The notes beneath the pieces are model-generated. The model saw nothing but the letters and a program-made list of their open reading frames with translations, did no database searches and was not told the DNA's origin. A program made the position numbers and the translations under genes. Positions 31,234 through 31,348 of a stretch of DNA of 31,348 nt are shown one piece after another (positions within the stretch are counted from its first letter, which is position 1; the number at the start of each line of letters is the position of its first letter). This DNA is from CAZMCH01 sp964564735 (GTDB lineage Bacteria > Poribacteria > DTPJ01): contig CAZMCH010000047.1 in assembly GCA_964564735.1 (NCBI GenBank), forward strand, positions 1 to 31,348, read 5' to 3'.

Positions 31234-31262
31234 ATTATAGTATCTTTTTTACAGTTTGTCAA
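31234..31262 (-). promoter_or_regulatory. Consensus sigma70 promoter of the cohesin gene
   Basis: Minus strand: -35 TTGACA (31262-31257), 17-bp spacer, -10 TATAAT (31239-31234), both perfect. Predicted start near 31227, giving a leader of about 216 nt with no gene in it. The shared 20-bp element ends 15 bp upstream. Confidence 0.75.
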
Positions 31263-31277
31263 CTGAAATTCTAACGC

Positions 31278-31297
31278 CTGATTCACTCTCAGTTTTT
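31278..31297 (-). repeat. Shared 20-bp element, copy 3
   Basis: Minus-strand AAAAACTGAGAGTGAATCAG, one base different from the copies at 1088-1107 and 1226-1245. It points toward the cohesin promoter, 15 bp before its TTGACA. The remaining 51 bases to the window edge show no gene. An inverted partner may lie beyond the edge. Confidence 0.7.
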
Positions 31298-31348
31298 CTT
31301 TAATTACACGTATCAATGAGAATTCTTTGGACGTATTGTAATAACTTG

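Overview
The window is a low-GC, gene-dense stretch (about 31 kb) of a Gram-negative-type bacterium. Two proteins carry lipoprotein signals, several carry Sec signal peptides, and one secreted protease ends in a FlgD/type IX-like C-terminal domain. The gene mix (two GH4 glycosidases, a DUF4838-like protein, a beta-helix lipoprotein, Gfo/Idh/MocA dehydrogenase, tandem cohesins without dockerin, a BPTD_3080-type restriction helicase) resembles what is reported from uncultured Poribacteria/FCB-PVC-type lineages. That placement is inference from gene content. No rRNA, tRNA, CRISPR array or transposase gene was seen.

Layout. 1-987 (minus) is the N-terminal 329 codons of a restriction-type helicase running off the left edge. 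1327-3560 (plus) is a two-gene sugar unit: DhnA-type class I aldolase and an L-fucose/arabinose isomerase-family protein. 3764-10455 (plus) looks like a cell-surface glycan cassette: a GT-C-like membrane protein, a SAM methyltransferase, a B12-binding-type radical SAM enzyme, a 39-residue membrane microprotein, and a second GT-C-like protein sharing the same C-terminal extracytoplasmic domain. 10433-10760 is a 328-bp palindromic, MITE-like element between convergent genes. 10769-24752 (minus) is a long run of probable short operons: class III aminotransferase, nitrilase-fold amidohydrolase, beta-helix lipoprotein, methyltransferase, two GH4 enzymes, a UPF0280/transglutaminase overlapping pair, a DUF3108 protein, an FN3 lipoprotein, a DUF4838-like protein and a second DUF3108 protein. 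24817-26424 (minus) is a ClpX-like unfoldase with a duplicated C-terminal domain, divergent from a Gfo/Idh/MocA dehydrogenase and a secreted subtilisin (26645-29370, plus). The right end holds a secreted double-cohesin protein (minus) with a consensus promoter and a leader of about 216 nt.

How it fits together. Most genes concern carbohydrates: uptake-side breakdown (GH4, dehydrogenase, isomerase/aldolase, DUF4838), surface glycan assembly (GT-C pair with methyl and radical chemistry), and secreted carbohydrate- or protein-acting proteins.

The least expected signals are these. (1) A 20-bp element (AAAAACTGAG[G/A]GTGAATCAG) occurs three times, each time in the same orientation 12-21 bp upstream of a TTGACA box. 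(2) The ClpX-like protein has a tandem repeat of its C-terminal small domain and lacks the usual zinc domain. (3) Repeats abut or supply the stop codons of several genes. (4) A membrane microprotein of 39 codons has a strong ribosome binding site.
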